Assembly (NCBI GenBank): GCA_029549705.1 | Contig: JAKPIR010000140.1 | Span: 1-6,199 of the forward strand | Length of the DNA: 6,199 nt | Direction of reading: 5' to 3' | From: Pseudomonadota bacterium | GTDB lineage: Bacteria > Pseudomonadota > Gammaproteobacteria > Burkholderiales > Methylophilaceae | Shown here: piece by piece, positions 1-5,051 of the stretch | Position numbering within the stretch: the first letter of the stretch is position 1 | How the letters are laid out: each line of letters begins with the position of its first letter | Position numbers and translations under genes: made by a program | The notes under the pieces: model-generated | Told to the model about the DNA's origin: nothing | The model's input: only the letters and a program-made list of their open reading frames with translations | The model's database searches: none

Positions 1-281
1 CCGATTTCACCAATGGCCACAGGGTGATGCTTTGCCACATAGGCACTTAACACGCTTAAATCAGCTTCATGAGCATCATCCACATACATCGGGTGTATGC
101 CAAGCGCATAAACACAATGCTTGTGCTTATTTGATAGCGCAATGACATCATCAAAATGATTGCGTGCCACGGCAGGCACCACAATGCTTGTAACGCCTTG
201 TTCCAGCGCCTCTAACGCCACGGCATCTCTATCCGCATCAAACTCAGCGGCATCAAGATGACAATGCGTGTCAATTAACAT
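1..281 (-). CDS. TatD-family metal-dependent hydrolase (DNase-like), N-terminal part only
   Basis: The reading frame starts with ATG at 281 and stays open to the left edge, giving 93 full residues. Seen: an N-terminal D-T-H-C-H-L-D motif (His6 and His8, the first metal ligands of the amidohydrolase-like TIM barrel), a G-I-H-P motif (His63), and a G-E-I sequence at residues 91-93 just before the edge, where TatD proteins carry a metal-binding Glu. Family knowledge: TatD proteins (about 255-265 residues) are cytoplasmic divalent-metal nucleases acting on DNA ends; several paralogues usually exist per genome, so I cannot say whether this is TatD, YcfH or YjjV type. About two thirds of the gene lies outside the window. 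It begins 3 nt after the ribD stop with no clear Shine-Dalgarno sequence, so translation is probably coupled to ribD. Confidence 0.9.
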   Translation of the reverse strand, partial: MLIDTHCHLDAAEFDADRDAVALEALEQGVTSIVVPAVARNHFDDVIALSNKHKHCVYALGIHPMYVDDAHEADLSVLSAYVAKHHPVAIGEI

Positions 282-284
282 GAT

Positions 285-1379
285 TTAGGCGGTCTTGGTA
301 GGTTTTGCACGCACACGTATATCCGCACCCACTTGGCGTACATCAACTATTTGCAAATCAATGGCCTGCTGCATTTCGGTGAATGCTGGCATGGCAAACA
401 TACCTTTGGCGTCTGTACCCATCAGTTTTGGGGCGTAATAAAAAATAAATTCATCGATTAAGCCTGCTTGTAAAAATGCACCATTTAAGCCCTGCCCTGC
501 TTCTAGCAACACTTCGTTGATGCCGCGCTGCGCAAGGTTAACCAATAAAGCCTTTAAATCTACACGCGCATTCGCATCGGGCAGATGCAAACAATCTGCA
601 CCTGCCGCGTTAAGGCTACCGACTTGATGATTGGGGTCACTCGCGTAGGCAATTAAAGTTTGGCCATGTTGCAATAGATTGGCATCTGCGGATGTTTGCA
701 AATGGCCATCTACAATCACACGCAAAGGCTGGCGTGTAGTATTTGGCAAGCGCACCGTCATGCTCGGATTATCCGCCAGCACCGTACCAATGCCCGTCAT
801 GATGGCGCAGCTTTGCGCGCGCCAGCGCTGCACATCTTGCCTTGCGGGGTCACTGGTAATCCACTGGCTTTTGCCGTTATTGAGCGCCGTTTTGCCATCT
901 AAACTCGCAGCGACTTTGCAACGCACATAAGGCAAGCCGCGTATCATGCGTGAGATAAAGCCGACATTCAGCGTATTCGCCACCGACGCCATGAGTCCAA
1001 CGCCCACCTCAATTCCATTGGCCTGTAACCGTTGAATACCATTGCCCGCCACCAACGGATTCGGGTCTTGCATCGCCACCACCACGCGCCCTACACCTGC
1101 CTGAATTAAAGCATCCACACAAGGTGGCGTTCGGCCGTGATGATTGCAAGGTTCAAGCGTGACATACACATCAGCACCTTTTGCATTGGCACCCGCATTG
1201 CGCAAAGCCAGCACTTCTGCGTGCGGCTCTCCTGCTTTGAGATGCGCCCCCTGGCCGATGATTTGGTGATTTTTTACAATAACACAGCCCACGCGTGGAT
1301 TTGGTGTGGTGGTGTACAACCCTTGCTCTGCTAACTGCAGCGCCAAGGTCATATAAGTATGGTCAGCGATTGAGAACAA
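285..1379 (-). CDS. ribD: Bifunctional riboflavin biosynthesis protein RibD (deaminase/reductase)
   Basis: This is a cytoplasmic enzyme of the riboflavin pathway. It deaminates the pyrimidine produced by GTP cyclohydrolase II and then reduces its ribosyl side chain with NADPH. Seen: an N-terminal cytidine-deaminase-type domain (about residues 5-145) with zinc ligands in H53-A-E55 and P-C78-N-H-H-G-R-T-P-P-C87, and a C-terminal reductase domain (about 150-360) with K-V-A-A-S-L-D-G-K-T, a T-G-I-G-T-V-L-A-D-N-P motif at 195-205, and an E-A-G-Q-G-L-N-G-A-F-L nucleotide-site motif near 293-303. The length of 364 residues is normal. The start is a TTG at 1379; an ATG lies nine codons later (1350-1352), but the nine residues before it match the usual N-terminal phrase of RibD, and no other start codon lies between the TTG and the upstream in-frame stop. 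It sits 33 nt after the preceding gene and 3 nt before tatD. Confidence 0.96.
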   Translation of the reverse strand: MFSIADHTYMTLALQLAEQGLYTTTPNPRVGCVIVKNHQIIGQGAHLKAGEPHAEVLALRNAGANAKGADVYVTLEPCNHHGRTPPCVDALIQAGVGRVVVAMQDPNPLVAGNGIQRLQANGIEVGVGLMASVANTLNVGFISRMIRGLPYVRCKVAASLDGKTALNNGKSQWITSDPARQDVQRWRAQSCAIMTGIGTVLADNPSMTVRLPNTTRQPLRVIVDGHLQTSADANLLQHGQTLIAYASDPNHQVGSLNAAGADCLHLPDANARVDLKALLVNLAQRGINEVLLEAGQGLNGAFLQAGLIDEFIFYYAPKLMGTDAKGMFAMPAFTEMQQAIDLQIVDVRQVGADIRVRAKPTKTA

Positions 1380-1412
1380 AAGTGTTAAACCATTCGCGCA
1401 TGCGTTGTACGC

Positions 1413-1790
1413 TTAGTGTGAAGAAATACGGCTATTGATTAACCGGTTATTTTTGTCAAAGAACAGTAGCAGCCCGTGATAAACGTGCATGCATTTACCT
1501 AAATCATATTCCATGGATTTTTCATCTTCATAACTTGGGCGGCCCAACAACACGCCCACAGCATCACGTGCGGTGCCTTTTGATAATACATTTTGCTGTA
1601 AATCATAGGCCATATCGCCGCGCTTGCATTCTTGCTCGATGGTGGCCGCATGCTGCATCCATTTCACTTGGTCAAACTTTTCACTGCCAAACACCACACT
1701 GTCTTTCATGGTCCACCAGCTAAAAAAAACCAGCGTGACAATCAGGGTAAAGACTGCAAAACCAATGGTTAGCCAGTTGATTAATTTCAT
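1413..1790 (-). CDS. Small membrane-anchored protein with BamE/SmpA-like C-terminus, function unknown
   Basis: This is a 125-residue protein that I cannot name. Seen: one N-terminal membrane segment (about residues 4-26, after M-K-L-I-N) that is not followed by a lipobox, then a soluble domain probably on the periplasmic side. The C-terminal half shows a pattern like the small SmpA/OmlA (BamE-like) fold: a basic helix G-T-A-R-D-A-V with L-L-G-R-P (73-85), then Y-D-L-G (95-98), a hydrophobic strand and F-F-D-K-N-N (110-115), ending in His. Two cysteines, C55 and C100, could form a disulphide. The ATG at 1790 is chosen over a GTG 24 nt upstream because AAAGGAAA lies 7 nt before it. The gene lies between nrdR and ribD, in the same direction as both. 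Its link to envelope assembly is only a fold guess. Confidence 0.8.
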   Translation of the reverse strand: MKLINWLTIGFAVFTLIVTLVFFSWWTMKDSVVFGSEKFDQVKWMQHAATIEQECKRGDMAYDLQQNVLSKGTARDAVGVLLGRPSYEDEKSMEYDLGKCMHVYHGLLLFFDKNNRLINSRISSH

Positions 1791-1797
1791 ATGCTTG

Positions 1798-1805
1798 TTT
1801 CCTTT
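1798..1805 (-). promoter_or_regulatory. Strong ribosome binding site of the small membrane protein gene
   Basis: The minus strand reads AAAGGAAA, 7 nt before the ATG at 1790. It is the clearest Shine-Dalgarno sequence in the leftward operon and fixes the start of this gene. The other internal genes show little or none. Confidence 0.7.
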
Positions 1806-1838
1806 AGCATGCACGCACGGCTGTTGCTTGAATGGACG

Positions 1839-2282
1839 CTATAAATCACGAATCGCATCGTTAAAATCGTCCACATCCGAAAAGCTCCGATACACTGACG
1901 CAAAGCGAATATAGGCTACTTTGTCCATCAATTTAAGTTCATGCATCACGCTTTCGCCTAAATCACGGGCGGGAATCTCCCGCACGCCTAAACTTAACAA
2001 TTTTTGTGTGATTTTATCCAAGGCACGGTCCACGTACTCAGTGGGCACTGGGCGTTTATGCAAAGCACGTGAAAAAGACAAGCGTAATTTTTCGCGGTTA
2101 AACTCTTCACGTGTGCCATTAGTTTTGACCACTTGCGGCATATGCAGTTCAGCGGTTTCATAGGTGGTAAAACGTTTGTCACAAGCCCCGCATTTACGGC
2201 GGCGGCGAATGGAATCGCCCTCGTCATTGACTCTGGAGTCAATCACTTGCGTGTCATCCGCACCGCAAAAAGGGCATTTCAT
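1839..2282 (-). CDS. nrdR: Transcriptional repressor NrdR
   Basis: NrdR is a cytoplasmic nucleotide-sensing repressor that binds paired NrdR boxes before ribonucleotide reductase genes and shuts them down when dATP is plentiful. Seen: an N-terminal zinc ribbon with C3-P-F-C6 and C31-G-A-C34, followed by the DNA-binding R-R-R-R-K and R-F-T-T-Y-E stretch, then an ATP-cone domain (about 49-139) with V-V-K-T-N-G and E-E-F-N-R-E-K-L. The length of 147 residues is normal. The ATG at 2282 lies only 2 nt after the glyA stop, with no visible Shine-Dalgarno sequence, which suggests translational coupling to glyA. The C-terminus R-S-F-S-D-V-D-D-F is typical of the family. No NrdR-box pair is evident in this window, as expected, because its targets lie elsewhere. 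Confidence 0.97.
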   Translation of the reverse strand: MKCPFCGADDTQVIDSRVNDEGDSIRRRRKCGACDKRFTTYETAELHMPQVVKTNGTREEFNREKLRLSFSRALHKRPVPTEYVDRALDKITQKLLSLGVREIPARDLGESVMHELKLMDKVAYIRFASVYRSFSDVDDFNDAIRDL

Positions 2283-2284
2283 GA

Positions 2285-3559
2285 TTATTGCGCGTAAACA
2301 GGAAATCTGGCCGTCAGCGCATGCACTTTGGCTTTAACAGCCGCAATCACCGCCTCATCGGCCGGATTATCCAGTATGTCTGCGATTAAATTCGCCACGA
2401 GTTTTGCTTCATCTTCTTTGAAGCCGCGTGTAGTAATCGCCGGTGCGCCAATGCGGATACCAGAAGTCACAAACGGGCTTTCTGGGTCGTTCGGAATTGA
2501 ATTTTTATTCACGGTAATGTGCGCCAAACCAAGTGCTGCATCTGCCGCTTTGCCGGTTAAACCTTTTGGACGTAAATCCACCAAGAACATGTGCGATTCC
2601 GTACGGCCAGAAATGATGCGCAAGCCACGTTCGGTAAGCGTTTTCGCCATCGTTTGTGCGTTCTTGATTACTTGTGTCTGATAAACTTTAAAAGCGGGTT
2701 GCGAAGCTTCTAAAAACGCGGTGGCTTTTGCTGCAATCACATGCATCAAAGGGCCGCCTTGCAAAGCAGGGAACACGCTAGAGTTCAATGATTTTTCAAA
2801 TTCTGCTTTTGCTAAAATAATGCCGCCGCGTGGGCCACGTAAAGTTTTATGCGTGGTAGAAGTCACAAAGTCTGCGTGCGGCACCGGATTTGGGTAAACG
2901 CCCGCCGCAATCAGGCCAGAATAATGCGCCATGTCCACCATAAAGTACGCACCCACCTTTTTAGCAATTTCAGCCATGCGCGCCCAATCAAAACGCAAAG
3001 CATAGGCCGATGCACCGCCAATTAATAATTTTGGCTTACACTCAATGGCAATCCGCTCCATATCATCGTAATCAATTTCTTCATTGGCATTTAAACCATA
3101 AGGCACAATGTTAAATAACTTGCCTGATAAATTGGCAGGTGAGCCATGCGTTAAATGGCCACCGTGGCCAAGATTCATGCCCATGACCGTATCACCCGGT
3201 TTCAAAATTGAAAAATATACGGCCTGATTCGCCTGCGAGCCAGAATGTGGCTGCACGTTAGCGTACTCAGCGCCATACAACGCTTTTAAGCGGTCAATCG
3301 CCAATTGCTCGACTTGGTCTACATACTCACAGCCACCGTAAAAACGTTTGCCGGGATAACCTTCAGCATATTTATTGGTGAGTTGCGAACCTTGCGCCTG
3401 CATCACCGCTGGGCTGGTGTAGTTTTCAGAAGCAATCAGTTCGATGTGCTCATGTTGGCGCACCACCTCACCTTTAATCATGGCATCTAGGGCTGGATCA
3501 ACTTGGTCTAAGGTATTGGCGAAATGAAACGGGGCTGGATGATTGGTTGTAGCAGTCAT
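2285..3559 (-). CDS. glyA: Serine hydroxymethyltransferase GlyA
   Basis: GlyA is a cytoplasmic PLP enzyme that converts serine and tetrahydrofolate to glycine and 5,10-methylene-tetrahydrofolate, the main source of one-carbon units for purines, thymidylate and methionine. Seen: 424 residues, full length for bacterial GlyA; the conserved blocks H-I-E-L-I-A-S-E-N-Y-T-S-P (38-50), N-K-Y-A-E-G-Y-P-G-K-R-F-Y-G-G (62-76), H-G-S-Q-A-N around 105-111 and G-H-L-T-H-G-S-P (134-141), and the PLP lysine K238 in T-T-H-K-T-L-R-G-P-R-G-G. A GGAAAA sequence 8 nt before the ATG at 3559 is a moderate ribosome binding site. It is the first gene of the leftward run, with nrdR 2 nt behind it. In a methylotroph it would also handle C1 flux, but that depends on the organism guess. 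Confidence 0.98.
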   Translation of the reverse strand: MTATTNHPAPFHFANTLDQVDPALDAMIKGEVVRQHEHIELIASENYTSPAVMQAQGSQLTNKYAEGYPGKRFYGGCEYVDQVEQLAIDRLKALYGAEYANVQPHSGSQANQAVYFSILKPGDTVMGMNLGHGGHLTHGSPANLSGKLFNIVPYGLNANEEIDYDDMERIAIECKPKLLIGGASAYALRFDWARMAEIAKKVGAYFMVDMAHYSGLIAAGVYPNPVPHADFVTSTTHKTLRGPRGGIILAKAEFEKSLNSSVFPALQGGPLMHVIAAKATAFLEASQPAFKVYQTQVIKNAQTMAKTLTERGLRIISGRTESHMFLVDLRPKGLTGKAADAALGLAHITVNKNSIPNDPESPFVTSGIRIGAPAITTRGFKEDEAKLVANLIADILDNPADEAVIAAVKAKVHALTARFPVYAQ

Positions 3560-3598
3560 AAGAAAAGTTTTCCAAATACTTGAATAAATTAATGCGGT

Positions 3599-3633
3599 AT
3601 TTTACCACGCTCTAGGTTGAAGATTAAAGGTTA
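3599..3633 (-). promoter_or_regulatory. Candidate promoter of the glyA operon
   Basis: On the minus strand a TAAAAT hexamer (3604-3599) matches five of six bases of the -10 consensus and would place the RNA start about 30-35 nt before the glyA ATG. The -35 position is poor: TTAATC or TTTAAT at 17-18 bp spacing. The -10 lies in a small palindrome, GGTA-AAA-TACC (3597-3607 region), which could be an operator or chance. No activator or riboswitch motif was recognised. Confidence 0.35.
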
Positions 3634-3736
3634 AAAAATAAAACCAAGCTTGCGTAATACGACACTGATTCTGCGCAAATTGTTGCATGAAAATACGCAC
3701 TATTTTGGCTTGATAATACAGCAACCCTTTTCACCC

Positions 3737-3771
3737 GCCCTGCAAGCCTTGTAAATAAAGGCTCACAGGGC
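3737..3771. repeat. Long two-tier hairpin in the glyA-iscX intergenic region
   Basis: The arms are GCCCTG (3737-3742) with CAGGGC (3766-3771) and AGCCTT (3745-3750) with AAGGCT (3758-3763). They are separated by a symmetric CA/CA internal loop and capped by a 7-nt loop GTAAATA, giving twelve perfect pairs. On the + strand it is followed by TACGATTTTCTCT, a weak and interrupted T-tract; on the - strand no T-tract follows. A rho-independent terminator is therefore possible only for a rightward transcript, yet no gene ends just before it. It may instead be a structural element of a small RNA, a dispersed palindromic repeat, or part of the glyA leader if transcription starts further upstream. Confidence 0.7.
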
Positions 3772-3812
3772 TACGATTTTCTCTCGCACAAAAAAACCCT
3801 TTAAACAGATAA

Positions 3813-3832
3813 TTAAAAACCCTGATTTTTAA
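3813..3832. repeat. AT-rich perfect inverted repeat
   Basis: TTAAAAA (3813-3819) pairs perfectly with TTTTTAA (3826-3832) around a 6-nt spacer CCCTGA. On the + strand it ends in a short T-run, as a weak terminator might, and it lies about 40 nt after the larger hairpin. AT-rich DNA makes such repeats by chance fairly often. Confidence 0.4.
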
Positions 3833-3901
3833 CTGCAATTGTTGCTTTGAATGCGGTACGTGCCATGCATTTTTTAATGTGCTTTAATCAGTTGAATCAC
3901 T

Positions 3902-3930
3902 TTGCCGCGTTTTGGTCACAGCGCTATAAT
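3902..3930 (+). promoter_or_regulatory. Sigma-70 promoter of iscX
   Basis: TTGCCG (3902-3907, four of six matches to the -35 consensus) is followed after exactly 17 bp by a perfect TATAAT -10 box (3925-3930). The predicted RNA start is near 3937, leaving a leader of about 24 nt before the iscX ATG, which also contains the ribosome binding site. This is the best promoter in the window and shows that iscX can be transcribed on its own, apart from any isc operon. Confidence 0.75.
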
Positions 3931-3946
3931 GGAGTTCAACTACAGC

Positions 3947-3953
3947 AAGGAAA
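3947..3953 (+). promoter_or_regulatory. Ribosome binding site of iscX
   Basis: AAGGAAA lies 7 nt before the ATG at 3961. Together with the promoter just upstream it fixes the start, because the in-frame ATG at 3847 would lie before the RNA start. Confidence 0.75.
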
Positions 3954-3960
3954 TCACCAA

Positions 3961-4155
3961 ATGAAATGGACAGACACAAACACCATCGCAGAAATGCTCT
4001 ATGACACGCACCCGGATATTGACCCAAAAACCATTCGTTTTACTGATCTAATGAATTGGGTGCTGGCATTAGAGGGTTTTGACGATTTACCCGAACATTG
4101 CGGTGAAAAAATCTTGGAAGCCATTCAGCTCGCTTGGATGGATGAAGCGTCGTAA
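3961..4155 (+). CDS. iscX: Fe-S assembly protein IscX (YfhJ family)
   Basis: IscX is a small acidic cytoplasmic protein that binds the cysteine desulfurase IscS and iron, competes with frataxin (CyaY) and tunes the rate of iron-sulfur cluster assembly. Seen: 64 residues, against 66 in E. coli, with the family blocks M-K-W-T-D, L-Y-D-T-H-P-D-I-D-P-K-T-I-R-F-T-D-L (13-30), L-E-G-F-D-D (36-42) and the acidic C-terminal E-K-I-L-E-A-I-Q-L-A-W-M-D-E. The start is set by the promoter and ribosome binding site immediately upstream. In E. coli iscX is the last gene of iscRSUA-hscBA-fdx-iscX; here it is the first gene of a separate unit, 5 nt before a DUF3307 gene. I see no isc gene or IscR-like site nearby. 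Confidence 0.95.
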   Translation: MKWTDTNTIAEMLYDTHPDIDPKTIRFTDLMNWVLALEGFDDLPEHCGEKILEAIQLAWMDEAS

Positions 4156-4160
4156 TCTTG

Positions 4161-4538
4161 ATGTTAGAGGCGGCATTCATCGCGTTAGTCTGGCTGTTTG
4201 TTAAGCATTTTATTTGCGATTTTCCATTGCAGGCAACGCCTTGGATGTATCGCAACAAAGGCACGTATGGCCACGTTGGCGGCTTGGCACACTCAGCCCT
4301 GCATGGCCTGGGTACTTTCGTTATTTTAATTTACTGGCTTGGCCTGCATGCCTGGGTTTACGCACTGGCTGACGCTGTGATTCACTATCACATTGATTGG
4401 GCGAAGATGAATACCAACCGCTATTTCAACCTTAAACCAGACAATAGTGAATGGTTCTGGATTTCATTAGGGTTTGATCAATTGCTACATCACCTCACCT
4501 ATTTTGGCATTGTGGCCATCGCTTTTAAGCTGATATAG
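4161..4538 (+). CDS. DUF3307 family membrane protein, possible metal-binding site
   Basis: This is a 125-residue integral membrane protein recognised as DUF3307 by its N-terminal K-H-F-I-C-D-F-P-L-Q, the K-G-T-Y-G-H-V-G-G-L-A-H block and the H-Y-H-I-D-W-A-K-M motif. Hydrophobic segments lie at about 4-14, 42-62, 64-76 and 112-124. Seen: His and Asp spaced four residues apart in nearly every segment: H16/D20, H44/H48, D71/H75/D79 and D106/H110. This could form a metal site in or near the membrane, as proposed for other small membrane metal-dependent hydrolase families such as DUF457/YdjM; that link is inference. The ATG at 4161 is preferred over a TTG one codon earlier. It begins 5 nt after the iscX stop with no clear Shine-Dalgarno sequence, so it is probably coupled. 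The function is unknown. Confidence 0.88.
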   Translation: MLEAAFIALVWLFVKHFICDFPLQATPWMYRNKGTYGHVGGLAHSALHGLGTFVILIYWLGLHAWVYALADAVIHYHIDWAKMNTNRYFNLKPDNSEWFWISLGFDQLLHHLTYFGIVAIAFKLI

Positions 4539-4543
4539 CGCGC

Positions 4544-5020
4544 ATGTCTCGACACACACTGCTATTTGCCGCCATTTGGATAGCACTTGCGGGCGTTATC
4601 TTCTACCTTGCCGATGGTATTCAAAACCCCAACAAACTCAACAAGTTGGGAGATGCCAGCACCGTGGTGCTCAAACGAGGGCTAGATGGTCATTATCGTA
4701 GCGAGGCACTTATCAATGGGCAAAAAGTCGATGTGCTGGTGGACACCGGCGCCACGGGCGTGGCCATATCACAGCGCGTGGCCGATAAGCTCAATTTAAA
4801 GAGCGTGGACGCCATTCGCACCAATACCGCCAATGGCGACAGTGTGGGCTACATGGTACGTTTAAAATCGGTGCAGATTGGCGGCGTCAGTGCTGAAAAT
4901 GTGGCCGCCATGATTGCCCCAGGCCTAGATGGCGACATACTTCTGGGCATGTCTTTTTTGGGGCGCATGGATGTGCGGCTCTACAAGGGCGAAATGACGA
5001 TTAAGCAGGTTGAAGACTAA
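4544..5020 (+). CDS. Membrane-anchored retropepsin-like aspartic protease (TIGR02281-type)
   Basis: The protein has 158 residues. Seen: a short N-terminus with Arg3, one membrane segment (about 6-23), a linker of roughly 20 residues, then a single retropepsin-like domain (about 40-155). The catalytic motif is V-D67-T-G-A-T, followed by a flap-like stretch with N-G-D-S-V-G-Y (97-103), V-Q-I-G-G-V (110-115), and the second family signature L-L-G-M-S-F-L (133-139). Family knowledge: proteins of this class carry one catalytic Asp and must dimerise to form an active site; substrates are mostly unknown. The positive-inside rule places the catalytic domain in the periplasm. The gene starts 5 nt after the DUF3307 stop with no clear ribosome binding site, and its stop codon lies inside an inverted repeat. 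It ends the rightward unit and converges on the diguanylate cyclase gene. Confidence 0.92.
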   Translation: MSRHTLLFAAIWIALAGVIFYLADGIQNPNKLNKLGDASTVVLKRGLDGHYRSEALINGQKVDVLVDTGATGVAISQRVADKLNLKSVDAIRTNTANGDSVGYMVRLKSVQIGGVSAENVAAMIAPGLDGDILLGMSFLGRMDVRLYKGEMTIKQVED

Positions 5021-5031
5021 AAGTCGTCAAC
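5009..5031. repeat. Inverted repeat across the protease stop codon
   Basis: GTTGA-A-GACT (5009-5018) pairs with AGTC-G-TCAAC (5022-5031) around an AAA loop: nine pairs with one A/G mismatch. It lies between convergent genes and includes the protease stop codon. On the + strand it is followed by A residues, not T, so it is not a classic intrinsic terminator for the iscX unit. It could still protect the 3' end or stop transcription weakly. Confidence 0.45.
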
Positions 5032-5051
5032 AAAAAATAGCCATCTCTATT
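5032..5051 (-). terminator. Weak terminator candidate after the diguanylate cyclase gene
   Basis: On the minus strand, starting within the stop codon, AATAG (5051-5047) can pair with CTATT (5040-5036) around a 6-nt loop and is followed directly by four more T residues (5035-5032). The stem is only five mostly A-T pairs, so termination would be weak. The inverted repeat at 5009-5031 follows and may help. Confidence 0.3.

Larger units (their letters stand above)
3560..3960. other. Divergent intergenic region between glyA and iscX
   Basis: These 401 nt carry no convincing gene. From left to right they hold: the candidate glyA promoter (about 3599-3633); an imperfect inverted repeat TTGCGTA/TGCGCAA (3650-3656 and 3672-3678); a strong two-tier hairpin (3737-3771); two copies of AAAAACCCT (3792-3800 and 3815-3823); an AT-rich perfect inverted repeat (3813-3832); and the iscX promoter (3902-3930). 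The 9-mer AATGCGGTA occurs near each end (3591-3599 and 3850-3858). The length and structure are more than two simple promoters need, so a small RNA or regulatory leader is possible. Confidence 0.7.

Noticed and set aside
679..930. Open rightward frames opposite ribD (679-930, 696-902, 1137-1334).
   Set aside because: They lie wholly antisense to a well-conserved enzyme gene, have no ribosome binding sites and show no recognisable protein features.
1790..1814. GTG at 1814 as the start of the small membrane protein.
   Set aside because: It would place the strong AAAGGAAA ribosome binding site inside the gene; the ATG at 1790 is ideally spaced from it.
1535..2681. Open frames on either strand overlapping the small membrane gene, nrdR and glyA (for example 1624-1914, 1921-2163, 1994-2242, 2328-2681).
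   Set aside because: They are shadows of genes supported by conserved motifs, with unlikely protein composition and no start signals.
3560..3720. Riboswitch (glycine, SAM/SAH or tetrahydrofolate) or PurR/MetR box before glyA.
   Set aside because: The predicted leader is only about 33 nt, and I found no matching core sequence or paired structure; a partial ACGCAAG resemblance to a PurR half-site is too short.
3737..3771. The intergenic hairpin as the terminator of a gene.
   Set aside because: No gene ends just before it on either strand, and the following T-tract is weak and interrupted.
3847..3960. In-frame upstream extension of iscX from an ATG at 3847 (38 extra residues).
   Set aside because: The extension contains the promoter and ribosome binding site, does not resemble IscX, and the protein from 3961 already has the normal family length.
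4040..4264. Leftward open frame of 74 codons opposite iscX and the DUF3307 gene.
   Set aside because: It overlaps two genes with clear family motifs on the other strand and has no supporting signal.
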